This document shows positions 1 through 8,603 of a stretch of 64,000 nucleotides of DNA, piece after piece. The notes beneath the pieces were generated by a model. The model saw nothing but the letters and a program-made list of their open reading frames with translations, was not told where the DNA came from and ran no database searches. The position numbers and the translations under genes were made by a program. The first letter of the stretch is position 1. Each line of letters begins with the position of its first letter. The stretch spans positions 868,001 through 932,000 of the forward strand of contig NZ_CP014870.1 of NCBI RefSeq assembly GCF_001661075.1, given 5' to 3'. The DNA is from Pseudomonas silesiensis. Its GTDB lineage: Bacteria > Pseudomonadota > Gammaproteobacteria > Pseudomonadales > Pseudomonadaceae.

Positions 1-617
1 CCGAAGATCTTGTCACCGGCATCGCCCAAGCCTGGGATGATGTAACCGTGTTCATTCAATTTTTCATCGATGGAAGCGGTGTAGATGGTCACGTCCGGGT
101 GAGCCTTCTCCACGGCGGCGATGCCTTCTGGTGCAGCGACCAGCACCATGGCGCGGATGTCGCGGCACCCGGCTTTCTTCAGCAGGTCGATGGTGGCGAC
201 CATGGAACTGCCGGTGGCGAGCATCGGGTCGATGATCATCGCCAGGCGTTCGTTGATTTCCGGGACCAGTTTTTCCAGGTAGGTATGAGCTTGCAGGGTC
301 TGTTCGTTGCGGGCCACGCCCACGGCGCTGACCTTGGCGCCCGGGATCAGGCTGAGCACGCCTTCGAGCATGCCGATACCGGCGCGCAGGATCGGTACCA
401 CGGTAATTTTCTTGCCGGCGATTTTCTCCACCGACACGGTGCCGGCCCAACCTTCGATATCGTAGGTTTCCAGCGGCAGGTCTTTGGTGGCTTCGTAGGT
501 CAGCAGGGCGCCGACTTCCTGAGCGAGCTCACGGAAATTCTTGGTGCTGATGTCGGCGCGGCGCATAAGGCCAAGTTTATGACGGATCAGCGGATGGCGG
601 ATCTCGAGGATGGGCAT
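1..617 (-). CDS. upp: Uracil phosphoribosyltransferase (partial, C-terminus cut by window edge)
   Basis: Converts uracil and PRPP to UMP in cytosolic pyrimidine salvage. The visible 205 residues begin [20 protein letters not shown], the typical Upp start, and contain the PRPP-binding loop ([13 protein letters not shown]) and the uracil-loop end ([12 protein letters not shown]). The family is about 210 residues, so only a few C-terminal residues are missing. The start ATG (615-617) is transcribed divergently from hpt, so both salvage genes may share the 160-base control region between them. Identification is firm from motif and from the neighbouring hpt. Confidence 0.96.
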   Translation of the reverse strand, partial: MPILEIRHPLIRHKLGLMRRADISTKNFRELAQEVGALLTYEATKDLPLETYDIEGWAGTVSVEKIAGKKITVVPILRAGIGMLEGVLSLIPGAKVSAVGVARNEQTLQAHTYLEKLVPEINERLAMIIDPMLATGSSMVATIDLLKKAGCRDIRAMVLVAAPEGIAAVEKAHPDVTIYTASIDEKLNEHGYIIPGLGDAGDKIF

Positions 618-778
618 GGGAAAGGCTCCGGCGGCGGGCAAAAAAACCGGCCTAGATTAATCTATCCGAGGGTGTTGTCCTATAGACATTCAGAACGTTA
701 GTCCACAAACGCTTGATCTGGCCGTGCGGGATGCGTACCTTTGCCCGCTTTTCCGTATCCGTCCCCCTGGAGAGCGCC

Positions 779-1336
779 ATGTCCGCTGATCTCGAGCATA
801 TCCGTCAAATCATGCGAGAGGCTGACTGCCTGTACACCGAAGCTGAAGTCGAGGCGGCCATCGCCCGCGTCGGTGCACACATCAACGACCAGTTGGCCGA
901 GAGCAATCCGGTGGTGTTCTGCGTGATGAACGGCGGGCTGATCTTCGCCGGCAAGCTGCTCACGCATTTGCAATTCCCGCTGGAAGCGTCCTACCTGCAC
1001 GCCACCCGTTATCGCAACGAAACCAGCGGCGGCGACCTGTTCTGGAAAGCCAAGCCGGAAGTCTCGTTCATCGACCGTGACGTGCTGATCATCGACGACA
1101 TCCTCGACGAAGGTCACACCCTGGGCGCGATCATCGACTTCTGCAAACACGCCGGCGCGCGCAAAGTGCACACCGCCGTGCTGATCGACAAGGACCACGA
1201 CCGCAAGGCCCGCCCGGACCTGAAAGCCGATTTCGTCGGCCTGCCGTGCATCGACCGTTACATCTTCGGTTACGGCATGGACTACAAAGGCTACTGGCGC
1301 AACGCCAACGGGATTTTTGCTGTTAAAGGAATGTAA
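779..1336 (+). CDS. hpt: Hypoxanthine-guanine phosphoribosyltransferase
   Basis: Salvages hypoxanthine and guanine to IMP and GMP using PRPP. The 185-residue protein carries the PRPP-binding motif VLIIDDILDEGHTLG (residues about 102-116). The ATG at 779 follows GGAG at a normal distance. An in-frame upstream start at 713 would add residues with no family likeness and is rejected. The gene lies next to upp and just before a cupin gene whose start is 5 bases downstream, so the two are probably co-transcribed. Length and motif fit the proteobacterial family. Confidence 0.96.
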   Translation: MSADLEHIRQIMREADCLYTEAEVEAAIARVGAHINDQLAESNPVVFCVMNGGLIFAGKLLTHLQFPLEASYLHATRYRNETSGGDLFWKAKPEVSFIDRDVLIIDDILDEGHTLGAIIDFCKHAGARKVHTAVLIDKDHDRKARPDLKADFVGLPCIDRYIFGYGMDYKGYWRNANGIFAVKGM

Positions 1337-1340
1337 GCAG

Positions 1341-1814
1341 ATGACCACGCCGAGCTTTCTTGATCAAACCCTGTTCACTGAATTGGCCGAGAAAGCCGCG
1401 GCGAATCCTCGTGGGCGTCAGCATCACAACTTTCATCAGATGGAAGATGCCTGTCACCGCATGGCCGTAGGGTTGCAACCGGACACCTACATCCCGCCTC
1501 ACCGTCATCTGGGCGATAACAAAGCCGAGACCTTACTGGTCCTCAAGGGGCGGCTTGGTCTGTTGATTTTCGACGAGTCCGGCGTGGTGGTGAAGAAGCA
1601 AATCCTGCAAGCCGGTGGCGACTGTGTGGGCGTGGACCTGCCGACCGGCGTGTTTCATGGCTTGGTGGTGCTGGAAGCCGACAGTTTGATGTTCGAGTGC
1701 AAGGCCGGTCCTTATCGTCCGGTCGGTGAGGGTGAGCTGGCGCCGTGGGCGCCGCGTGAAGGCGAGCCTGGTGTTGCCGAATATCACGCCTGGATGCGCG
1801 CGCAGTTCGATTGA
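1341..1814 (+). CDS. WbuC-family cupin-fold metalloprotein
   Basis: A 157-residue single-domain cupin. The likely metal ligands are H54 and H56 (PPHRH), E63, and H106 in GVFHGL. The WbuC family is known mainly from polysaccharide loci, but orthologues next to hpt are a regular Pseudomonas arrangement, so a polysaccharide role is not implied. The start at 1341 is close behind the hpt stop, suggesting translational coupling. Its substrate is unknown. Family assignment is good and function is open. Confidence 0.8.
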   Translation: MTTPSFLDQTLFTELAEKAAANPRGRQHHNFHQMEDACHRMAVGLQPDTYIPPHRHLGDNKAETLLVLKGRLGLLIFDESGVVVKKQILQAGGDCVGVDLPTGVFHGLVVLEADSLMFECKAGPYRPVGEGELAPWAPREGEPGVAEYHAWMRAQFD

Positions 1815-1822
1815 GTTTCACC

Positions 1823-1914
1823 CTGTGGGAGCGAGCTTGCTCGCGATAGCGGTGCGTCAGGCAATGATGATGTCCACTGACAGTCCGCTATCGCGAGCAA
1901 GCTCGCTCCCACAG
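1823..1914. repeat. REP inverted pair (REPIN-like)
   Basis: Two arms (GTGGGAGCGAGCTTGCTCGC and its reverse complement) are separated by about 45 bases. It lies between the cupin gene and an exported hypothetical. The same core recurs many times in this window, as expected of Pseudomonas REP elements. Confidence 0.9.
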
Positions 1915-1985
1915 TGGTTTCGTGTTCACCAATCCACTGTCATACGCCCATGGTAGAGTGCTCGGCCACGTCTCCGGAGCCCGTC

Positions 1986-2471
1986 ATGAGTCTATTGATC
2001 CGCAGCTGCGCCGCCCTGTTGCTGACCCTCAGTTTGCCCCTTGCCGCCGCTCCGGCGCCGATGCACGCGCAGTTTCTGCCCCCGGATGACCTGACCCTGC
2101 GTGACGCGGCTCCCGAGCAGCAACAACTGCTGCAGGTCACCGACTACGCCGTGGTGGTGGGCAGCCAGCGCCAGTCCAACCAGCAGCCGATTCCGGTCAC
2201 GTCCCCCTTACTGATCCGCCTCAAGGGCAAACCCTTGAACAAGGGCGCAACCATCAACCAGGTACTGATCAACTTCGATGGCGAAAGCAAAAGCCTGAAA
2301 AAGCCGGTCTACGACGACAAGAGCAAAACTCTGACGCTGTTTTATCCGATGACCCAGTATCGGGTGGTGATCGACCTGTTGCGTAACGACACGGTGTATT
2401 GCCAGTTCCTCAGCTATGCCAACGGCCATGTCTGGGCCGATCTGCACACCGGCAGTGTTCGTCCGCGTTGA
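1986..2471 (+). CDS. Exported hypothetical protein (161 aa)
   Basis: No function recognised. Starting at ATG 1986, the protein has a clear signal peptide (MSLLIRSCAALLLTLSLPLA then AAAPAP) with likely cleavage near residue 22, leaving a soluble, probably periplasmic domain of about 140 residues. A longer reading from 1914 overlaps the REP element and destroys the signal peptide, so it is rejected. Position between the hpt region and a PA4642-type gene matches the PAO1 order as remembered, where a hypothetical also sits. It may be cotranscribed with the next gene, 60 bases on. Confidence 0.7.
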   Translation: MSLLIRSCAALLLTLSLPLAAAPAPMHAQFLPPDDLTLRDAAPEQQQLLQVTDYAVVVGSQRQSNQQPIPVTSPLLIRLKGKPLNKGATINQVLINFDGESKSLKKPVYDDKSKTLTLFYPMTQYRVVIDLLRNDTVYCQFLSYANGHVWADLHTGSVRPR

Positions 2472-2531
2472 GCCCGGCGCCATGTGAGGGGTAAACTGCC
2501 CGCCCCGTGAAATGTCAGGCTGGAGTCGGCA

Positions 2532-2819
2532 ATGCGTAAAGATAAGAAGCAAGTGATTGGTGACGAGATCGGTGATGCGCAGATCAAGCTGTTCCTCGAT
2601 TTTGAGCCGGTCGATGCCACTTCGCCGTCGCTGCACAAGCTGATCAAGGCTTATCGCGGACTGCGCATCGATGATTTCGAGCGTTTTCTGACGTTCTTCG
2701 TCGAAGCCGGTCTGGATCTGGACGGCAAGGATGAGCACGGTAATGACTTCGTTGCTTTGATCAAGGATCAGCGCAATGCGGCCGATTACATCGAGTTGAT
2801 CGAGAAGGCTCGCGGTTAA
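2532..2819 (+). CDS. PA4642-family hypothetical protein (95 aa)
   Basis: Small acidic cytosolic protein starting MRKDKKQVIGDEIGDAQIKL. It has no signal peptide, membrane segment or recognised catalytic motif. Its sequence and position between mqo and hpt match the conserved Pseudomonas protein family named after PA4642 (recognised from memory). The central part (LDLDGKDEHGNDFVALI) is reminiscent of an ankyrin-like turn but too short to call. A strong terminator follows about 40 bases downstream. Function is unknown. Confidence 0.75.
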   Translation: MRKDKKQVIGDEIGDAQIKLFLDFEPVDATSPSLHKLIKAYRGLRIDDFERFLTFFVEAGLDLDGKDEHGNDFVALIKDQRNAADYIELIEKARG

Positions 2820-2860
2820 CCACATGTGCTCGCCACAAATTATTTAACCGCACATAAAAA

Positions 2861-2896
2861 AACGCCCCGTCTTCAATGAAAACGGGGCGTTTTTTG
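2861..2896. terminator. Bidirectional intrinsic terminator
   Basis: Stem AACGCCCCGT / ACGGGGCGTT with a short loop, with a T run after it and an A run before it. It can therefore end both the plus-strand PA4642-type gene and the minus-strand mqo gene that converge here. Confidence 0.92.
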
Positions 2897-2906
2897 TGCA
2901 ACCGAA

Positions 2907-4415
2907 TCAAGCGTAGCTTTCGGTCTCGCTGCTGGCTTCAACCAGTTCCAGTGCAATGTTGTTCTGCACATTGATCTTGCGATACAGCGCAGCATCGGTT
3001 TCCAGAACCTTTTCCCGTGCCGGGAAAATTTCCGCCAGTTTGGCAGCCCATTCGCTGGAGGCCTTGTTCGGGAAGCATTTTTCGATCAGCTCAAGCATGA
3101 TCGAAACCGTCACCGAAGCACCGGGCGAAGCACCGAGCAGGGCAGCAAGGGAACCGTCCTTGGCTGCGACCAGTTCGGTACCGAACTGCAGGACGCCGCC
3201 TTTCTTCGGATCTTTCTTGATGATCTGCACCCGTTGGCCAGCCACTTCCAGGCGCCAGTCTTCGGCTTTCGCCTGAGGGTAGAAGCGACGCAGGGATTCC
3301 AGGCGCTGCTCCATCGACTGCATGACTTCGCTCACCAGGTACTTGGTCAGGTCCATGTTGTTTTTCGCCACCGCCAGCATCGGGCCGATGTTGCCGGCGC
3401 GAACCGACATCGGCAGGTCCATGAACGAGCCGTGCTTGAGGAACTTGGTGGTGAAACCGGCGTATGGCCCGAACAGCAGGGACTTCTTGCCGTCTACGAC
3501 ACGGGTGTCCAGGTGCGGCACCGACATGGGTGGCGAACCGACTGCTGCCTGGCTGTAGACCTTGGCCTGGTGGTGCTTGACCACCTCCGGGTTGTCGCAA
3601 CGCAGCCACTGGCCGCTGATCGGGAAGCCGCCGAAGCCTTTGCTTTCTTCGATGCCCGAAGCCTGCAACAGCGGCAATGCCGCGCCGCCGGCGCCGAGGA
3701 AGACGAATTTGGCATCGACTTCGCGGGTGTTGCCGCTGTTGACGTCCTTGATGCTGACGGTCCAGCCACCGTTGTTACGCTTCAGGCCGGTGACGCGCTT
3801 GCAGTACTTGACCTGGGCATCGGGTGCGCTGGTCAGGTGCTTGAGCAATTGATTGGTCAGGGCGCCGAAATTGACGTCGGTGCCATTGATGACGCGGGTG
3901 GCGGCGACGACTTCGTCGGCCGGCCGGCCTGGCATCATCAGCGGCATCCACTCGGCCATGGTGGCCTTGTCTTCGGTGTATTCCATGTCCGCGAAGGCGT
4001 GATGCTTGCTCATCAACTCGAAGCGTTCCTTGAGGAAGGAAACGCCAGCGTCACCCTGGACGAAGCTCAGGTGCGGCACCGGGCTGATGAAGGTCCTGGA
4101 CGAGCCGAAGGTGCTCTTTTTGGTCAGGTAGGTCCAGAACTGCTTCGACACCTCGAACTGGGTATTGATGTGCACGGCTTTCTTGATGTCGACGGTGCCG
4201 TCGGCGGCCTGCGGCGTGTAGTTGAGCTCGCATAGCCCGGCGTGGCCGGTCCCGGCGTTGTTCCACGGGTTCGAACTCTCCGCGGCACCGGAATCCATCA
4301 GCTCGACGACTTCCAGCTTGATCGCGGGGTCGAGCTCTTTGAGCAGTACAGCCAGGGTGGCACTCATGATGCCGGCCCCAACCAGTACTACGTCGACTGC
4401 TTCGTTATGCGCCAT
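2907..4415 (-). CDS. mqo: Malate:quinone oxidoreductase
   Basis: FAD-dependent, membrane-associated enzyme oxidising malate to oxaloacetate and passing electrons to quinone. It is the usual TCA-cycle malate oxidation route in Pseudomonas. The 502-residue length is typical. The N-terminal dinucleotide-binding motif [13 protein letters not shown] (residues about 10-22) and the family segment [18 protein letters not shown] are present, as is the C-terminal part [23 protein letters not shown]. The start ATG (4413-4415) gives the standard [15 protein letters not shown] terminus. It is monocistronic with a long upstream non-coding stretch. Confidence 0.97.
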   Translation of the reverse strand: MAHNEAVDVVLVGAGIMSATLAVLLKELDPAIKLEVVELMDSGAAESSNPWNNAGTGHAGLCELNYTPQAADGTVDIKKAVHINTQFEVSKQFWTYLTKKSTFGSSRTFISPVPHLSFVQGDAGVSFLKERFELMSKHHAFADMEYTEDKATMAEWMPLMMPGRPADEVVAATRVINGTDVNFGALTNQLLKHLTSAPDAQVKYCKRVTGLKRNNGGWTVSIKDVNSGNTREVDAKFVFLGAGGAALPLLQASGIEESKGFGGFPISGQWLRCDNPEVVKHHQAKVYSQAAVGSPPMSVPHLDTRVVDGKKSLLFGPYAGFTTKFLKHGSFMDLPMSVRAGNIGPMLAVAKNNMDLTKYLVSEVMQSMEQRLESLRRFYPQAKAEDWRLEVAGQRVQIIKKDPKKGGVLQFGTELVAAKDGSLAALLGASPGASVTVSIMLELIEKCFPNKASSEWAAKLAEIFPAREKVLETDAALYRKINVQNNIALELVEASSETESYA

Positions 4416-5152
4416 TTAACGCGTCTCCAAAATCTGCAGCACCAAATTGTCGGCATGGCTGCCAGGCGTTACGGGGCGTGTCAGTGATGCCCCAAGTACC
4501 CATGGCAGGATCGCCATGTCCGAATCTTCGCAATTTTTCGCAACTTCGACGGACGCTACCGGCCGGGTCCAAAAGAGTTATGAACTCACTTCGACACGCG
4601 GTTGGCAATTCGACTTATGGTCGATACATCCGTTTGTGCAACCAAATCCGTAGCGGACAGGCTTCAGGCTCCGGTGTTCGAGGAATACTCGGTCCTGTGT
4701 CGTTGGGCTGTTTCAGACGCTAATGGTGCATATTCAGACGCAAAACTATTCATTTGCTCGCCACACTCTTGTGAAGTTGTGAAAACCCGTTTTTTTCACG
4801 CTCTTTTGAAGACGTGAACCTCAAAAAGGGCTGTCCCAGCCTGGCACCGGGCCCGGATGGATGGCCGCCATGCAATACATGACAGTCAAAACGGGCAAAC
4901 AGCTCAGTGACCGAGCGTAATGACAGCTCTGCAGATTCGCGAAAAGTGGGGTTTTTGCCTAAGGGACAGCAAGCGCGCCAGCTTCACTCGATCTGTGTGG
5001 GCGGCTCTCTGTGGGCGGTGCGGGGTGCCAATACCAGGGGCATTGACGATGCTGCGAGGCCCGATCAGGAGACGTCCTTATAATCGGGGGGAGATTGTAA
5101 CGAAGAAACGCGGGGAAATGGTCGAGTTTGATGAGTTTTATTAGGCGTTCGG
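4416..5152. other. Long non-coding stretch upstream of mqo
   Basis: About 740 bases without a convincing gene. Open frames here have no family-like composition or good ribosome sites. It must hold the mqo promoter. I also see an imperfect inverted repeat around 4796-4816 (CACG...CGTG) and an isolated perfect TATAAT at 5079-5084 without a good -35 partner. A small RNA is possible but not demonstrated. Confidence 0.5.
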
Positions 5153-5386
5153 TCAGGTGGTCAACAGATGTTGAGCCCGCGCGCGGGGTTGGCGCTGGCT
5201 GACACGGGCGTTGGCGGGTAGCGGATGGTGCAACCAGTTGAGACGAATTTCTTCGATTTCGACCCAGCCATCGCCCATGGGCTGGAGGCTGCACTGCTTG
5301 AATGCCTGGCAATGGCCATTGCGGTCGAGCAGGGCGAAGCAGCGGTGCAGTGGGCGTGGCGCGAACAGCGAGATGAGATAACGCAT
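5153..5386 (-). CDS. Small hypothetical protein (77 aa)
   Basis: Begins MRYLISLFAPRPLHRCFALL at the ATG complementary to 5384-5386, with AAGG about 8 bases upstream. The residue pattern looks like a real small protein: hydrophobic N-terminus, then DRNGHCQAFKQC, an aromatic/acidic centre (GWVEIEEIRLNWL) and a basic tail. I recognise no domain. A longer in-frame reading reaching 6013 is antisense to the YajG-type gene and is rejected. Related proteins are, as far as I recall, common in fluorescent pseudomonads. Confidence 0.6.
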   Translation of the reverse strand: MRYLISLFAPRPLHRCFALLDRNGHCQAFKQCSLQPMGDGWVEIEEIRLNWLHHPLPANARVSQRQPRARAQHLLTT

Positions 5387-5585
5387 GGCGAAGTACCTTG
5401 GGGGGACTGCTGTGAAGAGTGGCATCGAGTCGTGACGTAAAAGTGTATGAGCGATGACAGGTACGTGACAGGTATCGCGGTCTGAAAGATTTGTCAGACT
5501 TTTCCGTAATGGTTGCGCTGGTTCGCTGCAGGGGCGCACCGCTATACTGCGGGCTTGTTTGTGCCTGAATTCTGGAGAGAAGAGC

Positions 5586-6170
5586 ATGTTGCAACGCCTG
5601 TTGTTCGGTTTGATGACTGTGACCAGTTTGACCCTGGTCGGCTGCGCCCACAGCCCGCAACAACTGAATCCGGAACCCAAGCTGACGACGCAGCTGGCGC
5701 CGGTCGGTCGTGGCCAGCCGGTGGTGGTGCGCGTGGTGGACGGTCGTCCGTCGCCAACCCTGGGCACCCGCGGTGGCTTGTACCCCGAGACCAGCGCGAT
5801 CACGGTGCAGGGCGCGCAGATCCTGCCGAAGTTGCAGGCCCAGGCTGAAGCGGCCGTGCGTCTGCTGGGCTTTACCCCGACGTCCAACGCGATGAATGCG
5901 CCGCAAATCACCGTGACCCTGGCGGAGCTTAAATACCAATCGCCCAAGGAAGGCATGTACGTGACCGAGGCGACCATTGGCGCGACCTTCCGCTCCGATG
6001 TGCAGAACGCCAACCGCCGTTACAGCGGCCGCTATGGTGCATCCCTGGACCAGCGTTTCGGTATGGCGCCCAATCAGGAAACCAATACCAAGCTGGTCAG
6101 CGATGTGTTGAGCGATGCATTGACGCGTCTGTTCAAGGATCCGTCGATTGGCCAGATTCTCAACGAATGA
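5586..6170 (+). CDS. YajG-family lipoprotein
   Basis: Predicted lipoprotein of 194 residues. The signal peptide ends in the lipobox LVGC with the lipidated cysteine at residue 20. The mature part matches YajG-like proteins (QTxALxP-type beta domain, then VSDVLSDALTRLFKDPSI). YajG function is unknown; it is an outer-membrane-type lipoprotein family. The ATG at 5586 has AGAGAAGAG upstream. A longer start at 5559 would hide the signal peptide and is rejected. A possible -10 element TATACT lies at about 5543, but no convincing -35 box is seen. Confidence 0.85.
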   Translation: MLQRLLFGLMTVTSLTLVGCAHSPQQLNPEPKLTTQLAPVGRGQPVVVRVVDGRPSPTLGTRGGLYPETSAITVQGAQILPKLQAQAEAAVRLLGFTPTSNAMNAPQITVTLAELKYQSPKEGMYVTEATIGATFRSDVQNANRRYSGRYGASLDQRFGMAPNQETNTKLVSDVLSDALTRLFKDPSIGQILNE

Positions 6171-6180
6171 TGCACTCCCC

Positions 6181-6282
6181 CTGTAGGAGCGAGCTTGCTC
6201 GCGATGGACGTGAACGATGACGCGTGCAATCTGAATAAACGCGTTGCCTTAACGTTTTTCGCGAGCAAGCTCGCTCCTACAG
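6181..6282. repeat. REP inverted pair
   Basis: Arms CTGTAGGAGCGAGCTTGCTC and its complement face each other about 55 bases apart, directly after the YajG-type gene stop. This is the GTAGGAG variant of the core rather than GTGGGAG. Confidence 0.9.
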
Positions 6283-6454
6283 GGGGCGGTGTTGGGTTCG
6301 GCGGGTAGCGGACGACAGGCTGACGCAGACAGCAATCTGCCAAATGGTGCGTTATTTGTCGCAAAAGGCGCCGCCGCAGGGGGGGCATTCGGTAGAATCC
6401 GCGCCGTGGTCGTCGATCCGGCGCCTGCCACAACTGTTTTTTCCGAGGTTCGTG

Positions 6455-6733
6455 ATGTCGCTGCATTTGATGACGCTGTTTACCGCCCATCCCGCCAAAT
6501 TGATCAACCTGCTGGCCTTGCTGTTTGCCTTCCCTGGCAGCTGGCTGCTGCATGCGACCCGTCGTCGTGAGCAGCGTGCGCTGGCGAGCATCGAGGCGCA
6601 ACGCCAGCGTCGTCCTGGCGAAGAGCCCGACCTGGATTGGGCGACCTTGCGCATGAACCGGTTCTTCTACCGCTTCGGTTTCGCTTGCCTGGGGTTGGCT
6701 CTGCTGGTGTCGTGGATCAGCACACAGGTCTAG
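6455..6733 (+). CDS. Small two-helix membrane protein (92 aa)
   Basis: The chosen ATG at 6455 has GAGG six bases upstream and gives MSLHLMTLFTAHPAKLINLL. Two hydrophobic segments (about residues 12-30 and 73-90) flank a strongly charged central stretch (RRREQRALASIEAQRQRRPGE), so it is probably an inner-membrane hairpin protein. The frame extends upstream to 6344, but that part overlaps intergenic sequence and lacks a ribosome site. Function is not recognised. It converges on the acyltransferase gene with a shared hairpin between. Confidence 0.65.
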   Translation: MSLHLMTLFTAHPAKLINLLALLFAFPGSWLLHATRRREQRALASIEAQRQRRPGEEPDLDWATLRMNRFFYRFGFACLGLALLVSWISTQV

Positions 6734-6761
6734 ATCGTTAAAGCACAAGATCCCGGATAAA

Positions 6762-6790
6762 GAAAACGGCGCCTGAGGGCGCCGTTGTCG
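6762..6790 (-). terminator. Intrinsic terminator of the acyltransferase gene
   Basis: Stem AACGGCGCC / GGCGCCGTT with a four-base loop. Read on the minus strand it is followed by TTTTCTTT, so it fits the minus-strand gene best; the plus-strand side has a poor T run. Confidence 0.8.
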
Positions 6791-6805
6791 TATCAAGCCG
6801 TTACC

Positions 6806-7969
6806 TTACAAAGGCAATCCCGCCTTGACCCGGTACTGATTACGCACCGGTGTCGCATATTGCAGCACCAGGTACGGGCGATGCTCCTCGGGGCATGCCT
6901 CCAGGCGTCGCTGCCATTCCTCCTGCGCCTTGATCAACTCATCGGCCGCAAACACTTCGGTGGCTTTGGGCACCTGCAATTGTGGGTCGGCGTCTTTCCA
7001 CTGCGCATATGCCAGGTAATGCACCGGGAATAACCGATAGCCGCCGAGAATCTGCTTGTCCATCTCGATCGCCAATTGCTTGGTGTCTTCGAACAGCTGC
7101 GTGATCGGCGCGGCGAAGTTCACATGGACGCGGCCCTTGTAGCCGGTGATGCCCTTGGCGATGCTCACGTCGTCCTCGCCCGGCACTTTGGTGTAGCTGC
7201 CAGTGGTGGCGCGGATGAACAGCTCGCGGGCCTTGGCCTGGTCGCACGGGTCGTACTCGTAGCTGATCGACACCGGAGTGACGTTCAGCGAGCGGATGAC
7301 CTCGCCGAACGGCTCGTCCTTGCGGCTCATGTGGAACATCTTGAGGATCGCCGATTCGGTGCGATCGTCGCCGTCCTTGGCGCGACCTTCGGCCTGGGCG
7401 ATCCAGATCGACGCGCAATCGTTACGGATCGAGTGGTTGATATAGGCCGACAGCAATTGATAGGCCGCCATCTTCTCGCGCCGACCGATGATCGAACGGT
7501 GCACGATGAAACTCTTGTTCAGGCGCATCAGGTCGCTGACGAAGGGCTTTTGCAGCAGGTTGTCGCCAATCGCGATGCGGGGTGTCGGCAGGCCGGCATG
7601 GTATACGGCATAGTTGACGAAGGCCGGGTCCATCACGATGTCGCGGTGATTGGCGATGAACAGATAGGCGCTGCCGGACTTGAACTGCTCGACGCCGGTG
7701 TACGTCACGCCATCGGTGGCCCGCTCGATGGTGTGGTCGACGTAGAACTCGACTTTGTCCTGCAGCGTGGCCACCGAATTGACGCCGGCGAACTCACGGC
7801 GCAGCCGATGAGCTATAAGAGGTTTGAGCATCCAGCCGAAGGCACCGGCATAACGCGGGAAGCGGAAGTGGATGAGGATATCTAGAAACGCCTTGTCACC
7901 AAGCAGCCGATCCAGCACTGCCGGGACTTCGCTATCGTCGTAAGGTCGGATGGCATCGAATTCGCCCAT
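6806..7969 (-). CDS. 1-acyl-sn-glycerol-3-phosphate acyltransferase-like protein
   Basis: A 387-residue protein of the PlsC-type acyltransferase superfamily, presumably acting on a glycerolipid or related acceptor at the inner membrane. The block I motif is read as LFIANHRDIVMDPAF (around residues 103-117): H108 and D114 are separated by five residues, whereas the canonical motif is HX4D. A second block, WIAQAEGRAKDGDD, resembles the substrate-binding EGT/EGR block. Two adjacent ATG codons (7972, 7969) follow AAGAGAG; 7969 gives better spacing. Acceptor specificity is unknown. Confidence 0.78.
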   Translation of the reverse strand: MGEFDAIRPYDDSEVPAVLDRLLGDKAFLDILIHFRFPRYAGAFGWMLKPLIAHRLRREFAGVNSVATLQDKVEFYVDHTIERATDGVTYTGVEQFKSGSAYLFIANHRDIVMDPAFVNYAVYHAGLPTPRIAIGDNLLQKPFVSDLMRLNKSFIVHRSIIGRREKMAAYQLLSAYINHSIRNDCASIWIAQAEGRAKDGDDRTESAILKMFHMSRKDEPFGEVIRSLNVTPVSISYEYDPCDQAKARELFIRATTGSYTKVPGEDDVSIAKGITGYKGRVHVNFAAPITQLFEDTKQLAIEMDKQILGGYRLFPVHYLAYAQWKDADPQLQVPKATEVFAADELIKAQEEWQRRLEACPEEHRPYLVLQYATPVRNQYRVKAGLPL

Positions 7970-8111
7970 CATGCTCTCTTGTTGGAAACGGCTAGGGTAA
8001 GTAAAGGTTTTGATCGAAAACCAACGGGACACGGTCTGAAAAGGTAGCCAGACAAAAATAGCCCTGCAAATAGACCGGCGATTATACGCACAAGTCACCT
8101 GGGAGACCGCG

Positions 8112-8294
8112 ATGCTGGAAACCGAGCGCTACGAATGTCCGTATTGTGGTGAAGAGGCTGAAGCCGTACTGGATTTGTCTGGCGGCGATCAGACGTATAT
8201 CGAGGACTGCCCGGTGTGTTGTCGCCCCATTACGTTTGTCCTGCAGACCGACGGGCAGGAATGGTTGCTCGAAGTTCACAGCGAAAACGAATGA
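8112..8294 (+). CDS. CPXCG-motif cysteine-rich zinc-ribbon protein (60 aa)
   Basis: Tiny protein with two paired-cysteine knuckles: C9-P-Y-C12-G and C33-P-V-C36, a zinc-ribbon arrangement typical of the CPXCG family. The role is unknown; it may bind metal or a protein partner. The ATG follows GGGAGACCGCG. It is 13 bases from the next small gene, with which it is probably co-transcribed, and is divergent from the acyltransferase gene. Confidence 0.88.
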   Translation: MLETERYECPYCGEEAEAVLDLSGGDQTYIEDCPVCCRPITFVLQTDGQEWLLEVHSENE

Positions 8295-8307
8295 AAAGGG
8301 GCACGCC

Positions 8308-8568
8308 ATGCAGCGAATCTATGAGCCGGAAAACCTGATGGAAGGGGAGTTGCTGCAAGGCATGCTGGCCAGCGAGGGCATCGAGGCGCATCTGGTGGGT
8401 CGCGATTTGGTCGGGGGTAGCGGCGAATTGCCGATCTTCGGCCTGCTGGGGTTATCGGTCGATAACGATCAGGCTGACTACGCCAGGGAACTGATCACTG
8501 CGTACAATACCGCGCTGCCGCTGTCCGGCGATGAACCGGAGAGTTTTCCCGGCACGCTGGTCTGTTAG
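8308..8568 (+). CDS. DUF2007-type putative signal-transducing protein (86 aa)
   Basis: Begins MQRIYEPENLMEGELLQGML and contains the DUF2007 pattern (ASEGIEAHLVGRDLVGGSGELP then VDNDQADYARELI). The family resembles a PII-like ferredoxin fold, but no function is established. The ATG at 8308 has AAAGGGG upstream and sits just after the CPXCG gene. This pairing of zinc-ribbon and DUF2007 genes suggests a shared process. Confidence 0.82.
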   Translation: MQRIYEPENLMEGELLQGMLASEGIEAHLVGRDLVGGSGELPIFGLLGLSVDNDQADYARELITAYNTALPLSGDEPESFPGTLVC

Positions 8569-8603
8569 GCTGGTGTTCGTTTTATCTAGAGTTGTGCTGC
8601 CCC

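Noticed and set aside
1341..1814. Polysaccharide biosynthesis locus suggested by the WbuC-type cupin
   Set aside because: No glycosyltransferase or sugar-nucleotide gene nearby; the gene sits with hpt and upp as in other pseudomonads.
3234..4235. Long plus-strand open frame (333 codons) inside mqo
   Set aside because: It is antisense to the firmly identified malate:quinone oxidoreductase; residue composition is low-complexity and typical of a GC-rich shadow frame.
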